64,000 nucleotides of DNA from Limnobacter sp. 130 (GTDB taxonomy: Bacteria > Pseudomonadota > Gammaproteobacteria > Burkholderiales > Burkholderiaceae_B): the NCBI RefSeq assembly GCF_902506325.1, contig NZ_LR732333.1:186001-250000 (forward strand). Reading direction: 5' to 3'. Under the pieces are notes generated by a model. It searched no databases and had not been told where the DNA came from. It saw only the letters and a program-made list of their open reading frames with translations. Below, one piece after another: positions 8,753-17,700 of this stretch. Positions within the stretch are counted from its first letter, which is position 1, and each line of letters starts with the position of its first letter. Both the position numbers and the translations under genes were made by a program.

Positions 8753-9584
8753 ACATGTACTAGGATTGTCTGGCGGAAAAGACAGCGCTGCTTTAGCAAT
8801 TTATATGCGAGAGAAGTATCCAGAAATCGACATCGAATACTTCTTTACCGATACGGGCAAAGAGTTACCAGAGGTTTATGACTTTCTTGCCAAACTAGAA
8901 GGCTTTTTAGGGAAACAGATTAAGTATTTGTATCAAGATGAGGGCCGTGACTTTGATCACTACCTTGATCTTTACAACTACTTCTTGCCGTCTCCCCAGC
9001 AACGCTGGTGCACCATTATGATGAAGCTTAAACCCTTCGAGCGATGGGCAAAATCCTTCGTCAAAGAGGGTTACAAGGTTATTCAGTATGTCGCGATTCG
9101 ATCCGATGAAGAGTTTCGAACAGGCTACACCCCGAAAGGTACGGATATTGAAACAAAGCTACCGTTCAGGGAAGATGGTGTTGATAAACAGGGCGTGATT
9201 GATATTTTGGAAAACTCATCCGTTGGGTATCCAAAATATTACGAATGGCGTTCTCGAAGTGGTTGCACATTTTGTTTCTTTCAACAAAAGATTGAGTGGG
9301 TCAATTTGAAAGAACGTCACCCCGATGCTTATGAAGAAGCTAAGTTTTACGAGCGCCAGGCAATCGCAGGGAAGGCTCCGTTTACATGGACCCAGGGAGA
9401 GACACTTGATGAGCTTGAGCATCCTGATCGAGTAGCTCAAATTAAGGCGGATTTTGAAAAAAGAAAGGCAAGATCGGAGTCTTCCAGGCAAGAAAATCCG
9501 TTGAGGAAGGGTTTGTTGGTTGATTTGGACGAGCTGTACCTAGATGAAGAAGGTAATGGAGCGTGTCTAATTTGTCATAAATAG
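8742..9584 (+). CDS. sspD: SspD-like PAPS-reductase-family ATP pyrophosphatase
   Basis: The ATG at 8742 is preceded by AGGAG at good spacing, which settles the start although the frame is open from 8706. The 280-residue product has the PP-loop SGGKDS at residues 10-15, then YFFTDTGKELPEVYDFL, QRWCTIMMKLKPFERW, and a Cys-pair region RSGCTFCFF. This is the phosphoadenosine-phosphosulphate-reductase family to which DndC and SspD belong. Such enzymes are proposed to activate the DNA phosphate by adenylation so that sulphur from a cysteine desulfurase can replace an oxygen. The C-terminus ends in CLIC, another cysteine pair that might take part in metal or sulphur handling. No cysteine desulfurase lies next to it, so sulphur is probably supplied by a housekeeping IscS. 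Confidence 0.82.
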   Translation: MKIKHVLGLSGGKDSAALAIYMREKYPEIDIEYFFTDTGKELPEVYDFLAKLEGFLGKQIKYLYQDEGRDFDHYLDLYNYFLPSPQQRWCTIMMKLKPFERWAKSFVKEGYKVIQYVAIRSDEEFRTGYTPKGTDIETKLPFREDGVDKQGVIDILENSSVGYPKYYEWRSRSGCTFCFFQQKIEWVNLKERHPDAYEEAKFYERQAIAGKAPFTWTQGETLDELEHPDRVAQIKADFEKRKARSESSRQENPLRKGLLVDLDELYLDEEGNGACLICHK

Positions 9585-9593
9585 TTCTTGGGT

Positions 9594-9618
9594 ATAGATT
9601 ATTAATAATCTATTTTTT
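9594..9618. terminator. Palindromic terminator between the convergent ssp and helicase/nuclease operons
   Basis: A perfect 20-base palindrome (9594-9613) is followed on the plus strand by a run of T. It sits just after the sspD stop and ends that transcript. The flanking sequence is very AT-rich, so it may act weakly in the other direction as well. Confidence 0.65.
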
Positions 9619-9681
9619 CAGTTTATTATTGGTTTAATTCTTGTTGGGGTCGAAGGTTTGACTGCTTTGGTTGAAAATTTG

Positions 9682-10713
9682 TTATTTAAAAACAGCTATC
9701 TCAGTGTGATTTGGTCTTAATATCTTTAATGTACACTCATCTGATGGTTCACAATGTTTGATCCAAGAGAATAGATTGTTGACAAGAAAGCTATAAAAAT
9801 CACGTTCCATTTTGTTATTCGGCTGCATCAGGGCTTTCAGCTTTTCTTTTACCAACCCAAACCGTGCCCCTTCTCGAGGATATGTTTTAGAGTTAAGAAT
9901 TAAGTTTTTTAGCCAAATTATTTGGGTTGATCGTTCTAGGGCATAGGCTATGTAATCTAGATTAGAGTTTATATCGAAATCCGTTGGGCATCCTAATAGT
10001 TCCATATCATGGCTATATAAATTATCCATTTTGGTTTTTCGAAAATTAGGTTGGCTCCATAAGCATTGGCTAAAAGCTGTCAGAGAGCGATTCTCATATT
10101 CTATAGTTTCAGTTTTAGAGGATATGGTTTCATCGATTGATTTTATATTCCATAAATCATTGAAAATTAACTGAGGATCTTCTTTTAATAAATTAATCTC
10201 ATTAATTCTATCTTTCATGAGATTAAGTAGTTTGAGATCTATTGGTGTGGAAATATTTAGTATATTTTCAATTCTGCTGCTCAATAATTCATCTAGATCT
10301 AACAGGCAGTTTTGTTCAACATTGCTGTTGTTGTTTCTTAGTCCAAGACCATTAGATGTCATATTGGAGCTTCCAATAACTACTTTGTGGTCTCCTCGAT
10401 AAATCTTTCCATGAAACTGTTGATTTATGAAAACGTTAAAATCCTCATCGATCGCGCGTTTGATGACTGCAAGATCGCATGCGCCTGATATTACGTCCGA
10501 TGGTCTAAAGCGTGCAAGAAGAGTTTTTTTTGGTTTTTTAGAGATGCTTTTGCATAGAAGTCTAAAAACGTCATCAGTGCAGAAGGCTGTCAAAATAGAC
10601 ACCGATTCGTGAGTCTGAGAAAATAAACTATATAGCTCAGATAAGATTGTTTTCTCCGAAATAAATCGTATTTTTTCTACGAGATTCACGAAATCAGTAT
10701 GATTTTTTTTCAA
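9682..10713 (-). CDS. Phospholipase D-like nuclease with one HKD motif
   Basis: The product is 343 residues from a TTG start at 10713, which has a GGAAA upstream. A single HKD motif is clear: H101-x-K103, then GSSN at 114-117 (FHGKIYRGDHKVVIGSSN). Members with one HKD motif usually work as dimers and cut DNA, for example BfiI-type and NucA-type nucleases. The remaining sequence is helical and unrecognised. It is the third gene after the DEAH helicase and the GHKL ATPase, 53 bases downstream, all on the minus strand, and faces the sspBCD genes. It is therefore the likely DNA-cutting part of the effector, perhaps the counterpart of SspH in SspFGH. That assignment comes from memory of the system and context, not from a comparison. 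Base composition is strikingly AT-rich. Confidence 0.7.
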   Translation of the reverse strand: MKKNHTDFVNLVEKIRFISEKTILSELYSLFSQTHESVSILTAFCTDDVFRLLCKSISKKPKKTLLARFRPSDVISGACDLAVIKRAIDEDFNVFINQQFHGKIYRGDHKVVIGSSNMTSNGLGLRNNNSNVEQNCLLDLDELLSSRIENILNISTPIDLKLLNLMKDRINEINLLKEDPQLIFNDLWNIKSIDETISSKTETIEYENRSLTAFSQCLWSQPNFRKTKMDNLYSHDMELLGCPTDFDINSNLDYIAYALERSTQIIWLKNLILNSKTYPREGARFGLVKEKLKALMQPNNKMERDFYSFLVNNLFSWIKHCEPSDECTLKILRPNHTEIAVFK

Positions 10714-10766
10714 TGTATATTTTCCATTGTAGAAATAATTCTAGGCATATACTTTTTATTTTTTAT

Positions 10767-12575
10767 CTAAGCATCAGTTTTCAAGGCTTTTAGGAATTTC
10801 GTAACGTAATCGCCCCATTTGGTATTAAGAATTTCGATGGTTTCTTCATGTCCCAACATTTCATCAATTGCTCTAACGTACGCCATAAGCATCAAATCTA
10901 AAGCGTCCGAATATTTGTGCTCTTGGTCTTTTGTAAGAGGCTCGTATAATTGAGTGAAGAAGTCATGTTTTCTATTTATTACAAGAGTAGAAGTCGAGCC
11001 GGTTACTCTGGGATCAATAAAAAGACTACCTGGCCATTGATCAAAGCTTTTGTCGATTTTAAGATCAACTTTCGTTTCAGCAAGCATACGAGCTTCGTTA
11101 GTTGAAAGTGAGCTGTCGCCTCCAAGTAGTAGTTCAGTCCATTCTGCGAGTTTTTGTTCTTGAGGTTTTGTTTTTCCCTCTTCTGATGCTCTAGTAGGTT
11201 TATTTACAGCTTGTAGTTGTTGATTGGCGATTGTTCCTGACTTGTCCAAAGACAGTTCACTGTTTACTGCTTTCTTACCTGCACCGCGCGATGTAATTTC
11301 ATTCATTAAAGCAGATAAATTTCCTTGAATGATTTTAGATAATTCATACCTAAGATTGAATTTAAGATCATCCTTTCGAAGCTCATCAATTGCAAGTGCT
11401 CCGCCAAATGAGTCAGCTTCATTTTTGAGATCAAAAAAGTCTACTCCTCGCACACTTTGTTTGTTATTTGTAACCCCAAATAGCTCGTCAAGGACAGGGG
11501 AAAAGCGTACTTCGCATCCCCACCAACGCTGCCGCTCCTCTTGCGGATTAAAATAACCGAAAACACCGAAATCGATTTCTCTTGCAGCTCTCATAAAGGA
11601 AATTCCAGTATTTTTTCTATAGTGCTGACCAAGAGCAGAGTTTCCTCCCTTCTTTTGTGTGGTAGATTTTGCGATCGAAAAGCGAATTTCTATTAATGAA
11701 GTATTGCCCTCAAAATCATACGGAATGTCTAGGTAAATGACATATTCCTTTTTGAATTCATTCATTCCACCTATTTCTACACCTACCGAGTTTATCGGAT
11801 CCCAGGCTAAATTAGTAATTTCAGTATTTGCTGTAGGTAAAGTGTTCGGTGCCATTAAATACAATGGATCGTTTGCGTTAAGACTTCGATATCTAGGCTC
11901 TGCTTCGCCTTTGATTATTTCTACTAAACGAATATCTCTCCGTCGACCATAGGTGTCGTCAGAGTCGAGAAAGTGTCGATACACTCGACACAGTTGATTT
12001 TCCATCCTATTAAATAACGTAGAGGCTTTCGCCATGTCTAATCGATCACATTTAAGCCATAAAATCAGCGTCCCGTGTGATTTGATGCTGCAATCCAGCG
12101 CGTTTAGCCGATCTAGTGGCATATCACATTCTTCGACAGGGTTCACTTCTTGTTGAGCATTTGCTTTTATTTCATCGACATCAAGGTAAGTCATAAAACA
12201 CTTGCTGTCTTGCCAAGAATAAACTTCAACACGTCTACATTGGCTAACGGAAGCATTTGGAAGGCCAATTCCAAATCGACCGATTCCATCCCGTGTGTTT
12301 AAACGGGTACCATTACCGAATTGAAGACAGATGGATAAAGTCTGTGGAGACATTCCTGCGCCATCGTCGTACACTGCCATTTCTGTCACTTTAAGATTTT
12401 GTCGTATAGAGTTTTTTTGATACTCTTCGAACGTCAAAATACGGATCGTATCTGCTCCTGCTTCTATGGAGTTGTCTATTAACTCCGATATTGCGCTTGC
12501 GGTGTCTTTGTAACCGGAATCTCTAAAGGTTTGAATGGCTGTGCTTGCTGGAATGATTGAGCGGTTGGTGTTCAT
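10767..12575 (-). CDS. GHKL (Hsp90/MORC-type) ATPase of the effector operon
   Basis: I place the start at the ATG at 12575, with GGA seven bases upstream, rather than the TTG at 12587; this gives 602 residues and a 2-base gap after the helicase stop. The Bergerat ATP fold is evident: ELIDNSIEAGA with E31 and N35, DDGAGM at 70-75, and GIGRFGIGLP at 97-106, as in HATPase_c_3/MORC proteins. The middle has an RYRxLN segment and transducer-like strands, and the C-terminal third is charged and probably helical. GHKL proteins of this type close as ATP-driven clamps on DNA. With the helicase before it and the PLD nuclease after it, it probably controls nuclease loading. It could equally belong to an unrelated anti-phage set. 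Confidence 0.75.
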   Translation of the reverse strand: MNTNRSIIPASTAIQTFRDSGYKDTASAISELIDNSIEAGADTIRILTFEEYQKNSIRQNLKVTEMAVYDDGAGMSPQTLSICLQFGNGTRLNTRDGIGRFGIGLPNASVSQCRRVEVYSWQDSKCFMTYLDVDEIKANAQQEVNPVEECDMPLDRLNALDCSIKSHGTLILWLKCDRLDMAKASTLFNRMENQLCRVYRHFLDSDDTYGRRRDIRLVEIIKGEAEPRYRSLNANDPLYLMAPNTLPTANTEITNLAWDPINSVGVEIGGMNEFKKEYVIYLDIPYDFEGNTSLIEIRFSIAKSTTQKKGGNSALGQHYRKNTGISFMRAAREIDFGVFGYFNPQEERQRWWGCEVRFSPVLDELFGVTNNKQSVRGVDFFDLKNEADSFGGALAIDELRKDDLKFNLRYELSKIIQGNLSALMNEITSRGAGKKAVNSELSLDKSGTIANQQLQAVNKPTRASEEGKTKPQEQKLAEWTELLLGGDSSLSTNEARMLAETKVDLKIDKSFDQWPGSLFIDPRVTGSTSTLVINRKHDFFTQLYEPLTKDQEHKYSDALDLMLMAYVRAIDEMLGHEETIEILNTKWGDYVTKFLKALKTDA

Positions 12576-12577
12576 AT

Positions 12578-14230
12578 TTATGTCCAAAGATCATTAAAAT
12601 AATTGAAGGCCTGAGCTTCCGATGGAAAACCCGCAATATTGTCCTCTAAATCGATTAATATCGCGGTTTCATTGCCCCCTACTTCCTTACCTCGAATTGC
12701 TCGGCCTATCATTTGCGAATAAAGTACTACGGATGCCGTGGGTCTAGCGATCACAATTGCATTTGTATTAGGCGAATCGAAACCTGTTGTTAATACTCCA
12801 AAATTAACAAGAACATTTATTTCTGAGCGCTTATATGAGTTGATCCACTCCTGCCGATCAATCGTTGAGGTTTGTCCTGTAATACATCTAGATTTAATGC
12901 TTTGAAGTCTGAGTAGGTCGGATAGAAAATTGGCGTGCTCAACGGTAAGAGCAAAAACAATTATTTGTTTGCCAAGGTGTATTAGACGGATTATTTCACT
13001 CAAAATCAGTGCGTTACGGGTCGCGCTATTCGCTAGCTTCTGTAGGACTGAGCTTGGCAACTCCAGGAATCGACCCACAGTTTCTTGTTCTTTCGGGGTC
13101 AATTCTAGTTGCACACCTGTTTTTATTGCTTTTCTCTCGAGACGCGCTAGAAAACCAAGATCCTGCAAATATTCAATAGGACTTTCAATCGGAATTCCGT
13201 TTGTGTCTACTAGTCCTAGTTTGCGGTTATTAAAATATCGGGCGAGTTGTCTGCTCTCTGAACCTTCTGCGTCTTCATCAGTATTTCGAGTGCCCCTTCC
13301 GGGAGTAGCTGTTAGGCCGATAAGACACGCTCTACCAGAACCTATTAAGTTTTGAAGAACCATTTTATAAGTCGGAGCGATTGCTTTGTGCGCTTCGTCC
13401 ATGACAACAAGTTCTGCTTTGCTCATTAGGTCTATCGCAAGGGCTTCAGAATCAGCTTTCTCAGAGGAAATCGTCGCAACAACTTTAGGCAACCCCACCA
13501 CAACAAAAGATCCGTCAAAATCTCCAGGTTTGGGATTGTGTGCTCCCCAGAAACGAACTAATCTAATTGGCTCGTCGCCTCGTTGTGCCCAAAGTTCTCT
13601 AAAAGAGTCTATTGCTTGATCACATAGTTCTTCAGAGTGAGCTAGCCACACTATGCAACCCTTCCTATTGGCGATTGTACGCCAGTAGTCAATGACAGCC
13701 TCTAAGCAGGTTCTTGTTTTTCCGGCACCTGTCGGCATATGCACCAAAACTCTTTTTTCACCTTTTAGAAGCGTTCTGGTCAAAGTGTCTTTGAGTCTTT
13801 TCTGATGTGGAAAAAGTGTCATCGTAGAATTGACAAATTCAATTGATGGAGAAAGCGATTGCACTGGGGGTAGGTAAGTATCATCGAGTCCTAGAACTTC
13901 TAGAGTTCTTTGCGTAATTGCATATTTTCTTCCCCAACTACTACTGATCAAATGCTCAGCTTCATCTTTACTAATTATTCGCCCAGAAGTGACCCGGCCA
14001 TCAAGTATATATCCCTGATCATCAGCATAAAGGCCGGCCCAAACAGCAATTCTGATTTCTCTATTTGCCAGGATTTGACTGCCATGTCTCTCTAACAAAA
14101 GACTAATGATGTTTGACGGGGTAATTTTTTGAGAGTAAAGCTCACTTATAGACTCTAATTCCTGTTCTCCGTAGAGCCTACACAATCTAGGTAGCGACAG
14201 TCTAAGAAGAAGTGATTCTAGTTTTCTCAT
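12578..14230 (-). CDS. DEAH-box SF2 helicase of the effector operon
   Basis: The ATG at 14230 has an AAGAGA element upstream and yields 550 residues. Motif I is MPTGAGKT (165-172), motif II DEAH (278-281), motif III LTATP, and motif VI QMIGRAIRG near residue 508. This is the ResIII/UvrB-like helicase arrangement found in restriction systems. The first 130 residues are an unassigned helical domain. It opens a three-gene minus-strand operon (helicase, GHKL ATPase, PLD nuclease) pointing at sspBCD. A helicase that moves along DNA and stalls at, or ignores, phosphorothioate would suit a sensor of unmodified DNA; that role is inference. A 155-base AT-rich gap separates it from the next gene upstream and probably holds the promoter. 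Confidence 0.75.
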   Translation of the reverse strand: MRKLESLLLRLSLPRLCRLYGEQELESISELYSQKITPSNIISLLLERHGSQILANREIRIAVWAGLYADDQGYILDGRVTSGRIISKDEAEHLISSSWGRKYAITQRTLEVLGLDDTYLPPVQSLSPSIEFVNSTMTLFPHQKRLKDTLTRTLLKGEKRVLVHMPTGAGKTRTCLEAVIDYWRTIANRKGCIVWLAHSEELCDQAIDSFRELWAQRGDEPIRLVRFWGAHNPKPGDFDGSFVVVGLPKVVATISSEKADSEALAIDLMSKAELVVMDEAHKAIAPTYKMVLQNLIGSGRACLIGLTATPGRGTRNTDEDAEGSESRQLARYFNNRKLGLVDTNGIPIESPIEYLQDLGFLARLERKAIKTGVQLELTPKEQETVGRFLELPSSVLQKLANSATRNALILSEIIRLIHLGKQIIVFALTVEHANFLSDLLRLQSIKSRCITGQTSTIDRQEWINSYKRSEINVLVNFGVLTTGFDSPNTNAIVIARPTASVVLYSQMIGRAIRGKEVGGNETAILIDLEDNIAGFPSEAQAFNYFNDLWT

Positions 14231-14385
14231 TGTGGTGTCTCTTTTGCCATTTATTATTGATAATTTTATTAAGAAAAACTAGTATTTGTCGGTCGTTAGT
14301 ATTTTCTTGGGAGCATTTGTTTTCAATTCTTAACTCAGACGTCTCGCCGAGAAGTCTTCGTCTTTTTTACTTAGACTTTAGAAAA

Positions 14386-14748
14386 TTAAAGTTTTTTGAG
14401 TTCTTCAAGCAATGCATCCAAGTTGGAAGAACTTAGAGCATCCACTGGATAGCCATAGGGTATTGGGGTGACCCCAGTGTGTACGCGTTTCGGGAAAAGA
14501 TTCATGTTGCTAGAATGGTAATACTTTTCACCGATCGCAAGACCAGACTTGTGAACTGCATCGCTAATGTAATCTCTGCATTCAGGATGAAAGATTAATA
14601 AACTAACCCCTCCGCTGGATATTCTATTCACATAAAAAGCTTTCCCAGAATGTGGTAACAACCAAGATGATTTTTTCTTAGTCGCTGTCCTAGCGGGCTT
14701 AAAATTGTGGGTCATTAGAAGTTGCTCTACTGTTTCGGAAATACTCAC
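14386..14748 (-). CDS. Unknown 120-residue protein beside the effector operon
   Basis: The GTG start at 14748 is well supported by GGAG eight bases upstream. The protein has an N-terminal helix, a Lys/Arg-rich segment (KPARTATKKKSSW) and beta strands around WLLPHSGKAFYVNR and VSLLIFHPE. I do not recognise the family. It has no signal peptide and no transmembrane segment. It is read in the same direction as the helicase operon, 155 bases upstream of it, and 27 bases downstream of the nuclease-helicase gene, so it may be co-transcribed with that gene. A regulator or DNA-binding accessory protein of the island is possible but not shown. Confidence 0.6.
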   Translation of the reverse strand: MSISETVEQLLMTHNFKPARTATKKKSSWLLPHSGKAFYVNRISSGGVSLLIFHPECRDYISDAVHKSGLAIGEKYYHSSNMNLFPKRVHTGVTPIPYGYPVDALSSSNLDALLEELKKL

Positions 14749-14775
14749 CGATTTACTCCAAAAGGTAAGAAAAAT

Positions 14776-17700
14776 TTAAAATGTGATTTGGTTTTTGTTC
14801 ACCAAATCAATAAAAGTATTAATCAACCCCAACGTCTCCGGTTTCTCGCTTCCCACCTCCGCTAACCCCGGGCTCATCACCACTACAGCCAAACTCTTCG
14901 CTCTGCTAATGGCCACGTTCAATCTGTTCCGGCTGAACAGAAATTCCAGATACCTGGGCATATGGTTTTCATTCGATGTAGTCATCGAAACCAGAACCAC
15001 TTGGGCTTCTTGACCTTGAAATTTATCTACTGTACCAACACGTGCGCCCTCTGGAAGTACTCGTTTTAGTAGGTTGACTTGAGCGTTGTAAGGTGCAACC
15101 ACCAAAATCTCGTCGGTATTCATCGGTAGTTCTTCGCCTTTGGAGCCGACAAACGTTTGCCTCATCAACTCAGCATAAAGCCCATTGATGACCTCAGCCT
15201 CCTCGATGCACTTCTGCGAATTTCCATCGTGCACAACCGGATAGCAAAACACTCCAGTTGCGGAAAACTGATCCGCCAAGGGACCACTCAGGATCAAACG
15301 CTGTTTTTCAGTTTGCGGCGCATTACTCAACCTGCCTTCATAAAAAGTTTTGGATATGTACTCGCATACAATTGGGTGCATCCGAAAGCTTTGATCCAGA
15401 AACACGCCAGTGTCTGCGGATATGGTCGCCCTGTGGCCTAGTAGGTATTCAAGTGTGGAAAGTCCACTTTCACCAGGGTGATCACCTTGTATGGGTTGGC
15501 CCAATTGCATTTGGTCGCCAAGCAGCACAATGTTGTCGGCGCATTGGCCCATGGCCACAGTGTTGGCGGTGGCCACTTGTCCAGCTTCATCAATAAACAG
15601 GTAATCAAAGCAACCCGTTAATTGCCAACTGGAAAACAACCATGCAGTGCCTGCTAGCAAATCCGGTGCGTCCTGTTTGCTCAAGGTCTCGTCTTCAAAC
15701 AGGTCTTTCTTTTGGCAATTCGACAGGCCATAGCCGTTTACTTCTTGGTCTTCTTTGCTGCGAATTTTGATGCCTTCGTAGTGGTGCCCCATGCCTTCCA
15801 AAACCTGTGCAGTGCGTTCAACCAAATTATTGATGGCTTTGTGGCTGTTTGAACTGATTGCTACTTTTTTTCCTCGACGTATCAATTCAGCAATCACATG
15901 GCTACCTGTGTAGGTTTTACCCGTGCCGGGTGGGCCTTGAACAAACAAGCAACTTTTGTTCATATTGCTTACCAAGTCGAGGGTTTGTTGTAGTGTGCTT
16001 TGCCCGCATTCCTGTTCAGGTTGAACCAGTACGTCGCCTGCTTTTTTGTGAAAGAAGCCTGGTGGTTTTCGCAGCAAGAATTGCCGAACGGCAGATTGCT
16101 CCACATCACCATCAATTTCACTTTCAACAAAACGCCACACAGCGTCAGCGATAATTTGTGTGTCAAATGGTGCACCCACTGAAACATGCATGGTTTGCCC
16201 GTGTGCGGCATATTTCAAGGGCGTTCGAGCGCAGCTAATCACCAGTTCGCAATTGTCTTCATCAATGCTGTGAATGGTGCCGCTAACCATTTCATCCGGG
16301 TCGAGTATTTTGATTCCGTCGCCTGTCTTGCACTTGAACTCTTGTTCTGGAAATTTCCATTTGCTTTGGCGCGGCATTTTCCCATTCACCAACTTGTCTG
16401 CAAACTGCAGGTTGGCAATTACCTCCATGTCGTCGAGCAGTTCCTCTGGCTCGGCTTCTAGGCGTTCGAAAATGGCCCACCATGCGGGCTTTGCTGCACG
16501 CTTGTGAAAATCGATGAGATGGCAAAGCAGTTGCCTGTATTGCTCCGGCAGCTTGCCAGTGTAGGTGCTGTTGGCCAAGCGACTGGGTAAGTCAGCCAAG
16601 TAAGCCTCGTGTTCGGCTTGTTTTGCGGCACGTTGTTCTGCCATTTCAAGCTGCTTTTCCGTAAGCGGCTTGGAATGCAATTCTCTGTTTTTATCAAACC
16701 ATGTATCGTGCGCTGGGCGCTGTTCCAAAAGCCATTCGCGCAGTTCCCAGGTCGATTTGCAGTCGTCGAAGTTGTAGTCTTCGATGCTTTGTAGCAATGC
16801 TGGGTTTTGCTCGTGCCGCCAGCGCTCGTACACAACAATTGAATCAGCTGCATTGGTCACTGCAACAGTGCGGGCTGTGCCATAAAACTTTTCAACTTGT
16901 TTGATCGAGTAACTGGGTTTGGAAATTCGCAAACCTTCACGAACCACTTTGTAGAGGTCGACCAGTTTGTGATGGCGCAACAGGTTGTCCACCGAGTCTT
17001 CATGCAAACCGTGTACGCTCATCAGCCGTTTCAGCGCTGTTTTTTCGTAATGAGCATAGTGGTAAATATGGGCATTGGGATATTGCGCTAATCGATTGTT
17101 CACAAAGTTCATGAAGTCGGAAAATGCTTGTCCTTCTTCGATGCGGTTGTGTGCCCAAAACGCTCTGAATTTGGCTTCACCCAGCTCGAAGTAATACACG
17201 CCGAACAAGTACTCAAGGCCCTCGGGGTACATGGGGTCGCCTTCCATGTCGAAGAATAAGTCGCCTTCGTCTGGCGGGGGCATGCGCTCGAATCCTTTGC
17301 CTTCTTGCACATCACCAAGGCATTTGACCAACTGTTCGCCTGTTTCCTTTTCATGAACTTGTAATGCGGCTTGCTCTACAAGGCGAATTAGCGTGGGGTC
17401 TTGTATGCCTTGTACTTTGGCTTGGTCGCCCACTTGCGCAAGTGCTTTCATGGTGGCTACACCAATCGAGGCCAGCTTTACAATTTGTGTTTTCGTGATG
17501 TTGGCTACTTGGCTTAGGTGATCGTCTTGCAGCCGTTGCGCATTGCACCGATCGCGCCAGTGGCACATGTTGCACAAATCACAGGGTTCGGGGTATGTGG
17601 CCGGTGTGGGTGCATGTACCTTTAAGCTGCGTTCAAAGTCGGCCATCAGTTTGCTGTAATAAGCAAAATAGTCGTTCACGCGGTAGGTGTCGCGGCGCCC

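Noticed and set aside
14337-14363. Hairpin AGACGTCTCG/CGAGAAGTCT with a following T run
   Set aside because: The T run lies on the plus strand, where no gene ends; the loop is too small for the full stem, so it is not called a terminator.
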